Below are positions 5,442-6,068 of a stretch of DNA of 6,068 nt, piece after piece (position 1 is the stretch's first letter; every line of letters begins with the position of its first letter). Where the stretch lies: NCBI GenBank assembly GCA_965363675.1, contig CBDTTW010000187.1, positions 1-6,068 of the forward strand, in the 5' to 3' direction. This DNA comes from CBDTTW01 sp965363675. Lineage in GTDB: Bacteria > Bacteroidota > Rhodothermia > Rhodothermales > DASSAV01. Both the position numbers and the translations under genes were made by a program. The notes beneath the pieces were generated by a model. That model saw nothing but the letters and a program-made list of their open reading frames with translations. It had not been told where the DNA came from and did no database searches.

Positions 5442-6068
5442 ATGATCGAAAAAACCATTCAGTGGATCGTAGCGAACCGCGTGTTCGCCTTCCTCGGCGC
5501 CCTCGCCCTCGTGGCCTGGGGCATCGCGGCGGCCGGGCGCATCCACCTCGACGCCATCCCCGACCTCTCGGAGAACCAGGTCATCGTCATGACCGACTAC
5601 CCGGGGCGCGGCCCGATGATCGTCGAGGAGCAGGTCACCTACCCCGTCACGACGGCGCTGCGCGGGCTGCCCGGCATGCGGACCGTGCGCGGCCAGAGCA
5701 TGTTCGGGCTGAGCATGGTGTTCGCCATCTTCGAGGACGACGTGGACGTGTACTGGGCGCGCACGCGCGTCCTGGAGCGCCTGCAAACGCTCGGCGGGCA
5801 GCTTCCGCCCGGCGTGCAGCCGATGATGGGCCCCGACGGCACCGGCATCGGGCATGTGTACTGGTACTACCTGCGCAGCGATACGCACGACCTGGCCGCC
5901 CTGCGCTCGGTCCAGGACTGGTACCTCAAGCCGGCGCTCTCGGCGGTGGAGGGCGTCGCCGAGGCGGCCTCGATCGGCGGTTATGTGCGGCAGTATCAGG
6001 TGAACCTGCTCCCCGAGCGCATGGCCGCCGCGGGCGTCTCGGTCGATCAGGTGGTGGCGGCCGTGCGG
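5442..6068 (+). CDS. cusA: heavy-metal RND efflux pump (CusA/CzcA family), 3' end cut off by the window
   Basis: Proton-driven inner-membrane pump of the heavy-metal RND group; it forms trimers and exports metal through the adaptor and outer-membrane channel. The first 209 codons are visible of about 1,030-1,080 usual. ATG 5442 gives the family start MIEKTIQWIVANRVFAF. TM1 is near residues 13-31, then DAIPDLSENQVIV at 37-49 and YPGRGPMIVEEQVTYPVTTAL at about 53-73, followed by the porter domain: TVRGQSMFG, FEDDVDVYWARTRVLE, GPDGTGIGHVYWYYL, DLAALRSVQDWYLKPAL and GGYVRQYQVNLLPERM. The wording is closer to CusA than to AcrB. An in-frame ATG at 5409, inside the adaptor gene, would add 11 residues absent from the family. 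No Shine-Dalgarno is seen; the 13-base gap suggests coupling to the adaptor. The methionine or acidic metal-site residues that fix the substrate lie outside the window. Confidence 0.95.
   Translation, partial: MIEKTIQWIVANRVFAFLGALALVAWGIAAAGRIHLDAIPDLSENQVIVMTDYPGRGPMIVEEQVTYPVTTALRGLPGMRTVRGQSMFGLSMVFAIFEDDVDVYWARTRVLERLQTLGGQLPPGVQPMMGPDGTGIGHVYWYYLRSDTHDLAALRSVQDWYLKPALSAVEGVAEAASIGGYVRQYQVNLLPERMAAAGVSVDQVVAAVR

Noticed and set aside
4115..5458. Long antisense frame (447 codons) opposite the adaptor gene
   Set aside because: Composition is typical of reverse-complement codons of a GC-rich gene; the plus strand encodes a clear CusB-like protein.

Overview
The window is GC-rich, and its reading frames favour G or C at the third codon position. 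It reads almost entirely as one strand of membrane-transport genes. The style suggests a Gram-negative bacterium of the Bacteroidota/Rhodothermota kind (Rhodothermus or Salinibacter relatives). The clues are ABC-2 permeases with the REKEVGTLEQLNVTP-type loop, a metal-efflux adaptor fused to a Cys/Met/His heavy-metal-binding domain, an outer-membrane protein with an IPWPGK motif, and several genes without a clear Shine-Dalgarno sequence. This placement is inferred from family resemblance only; no marker gene is present.

Left part (1-1975): the 3' end of one ABC-2 permease gene (its start lies outside the window), followed 12 bases later by a complete paralogous ABC-2 permease gene. They look like the two membrane subunits of a YbhS/YbhR-type exporter. 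The ATPase and a HlyD-like adaptor would be expected upstream, outside the window. A 109-base gap follows, holding an 11-bp direct repeat and a small hairpin.

Right part (2085-6068): a heavy-metal efflux locus in the order outer-membrane factor (TolC/CusC-like), small ICMT/CzcN-like membrane methyltransferase, periplasmic adaptor (CusB-like with an N-terminal metal-binding domain), and the first 209 codons of the RND pump (CusA/CzcA-like), which runs off the right edge. Together the RND pump, adaptor and outer-membrane factor would form a tripartite channel expelling a metal cation, probably Cu(I)/Ag(I), from periplasm or cytoplasm to the outside. Substrate cannot be fixed because the pump's metal-site residues lie beyond the window.

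The 157-base gap between the outer-membrane factor and the methyltransferase is the least ordinary stretch. It is visibly less GC-rich and holds a sigma70-like promoter candidate with 17-bp spacing, a near-perfect palindrome over the -10 box, a small hairpin in the would-be leader, and an orphan ribosome-binding site with an ATG that leads into no recognisable gene. No RNA genes, mobile elements or CRISPR arrays were seen. I do not see a clearly new system; the best leads are the regulatory gap and the co-occurrence of a CzcN-like enzyme with a Cus-like pump.
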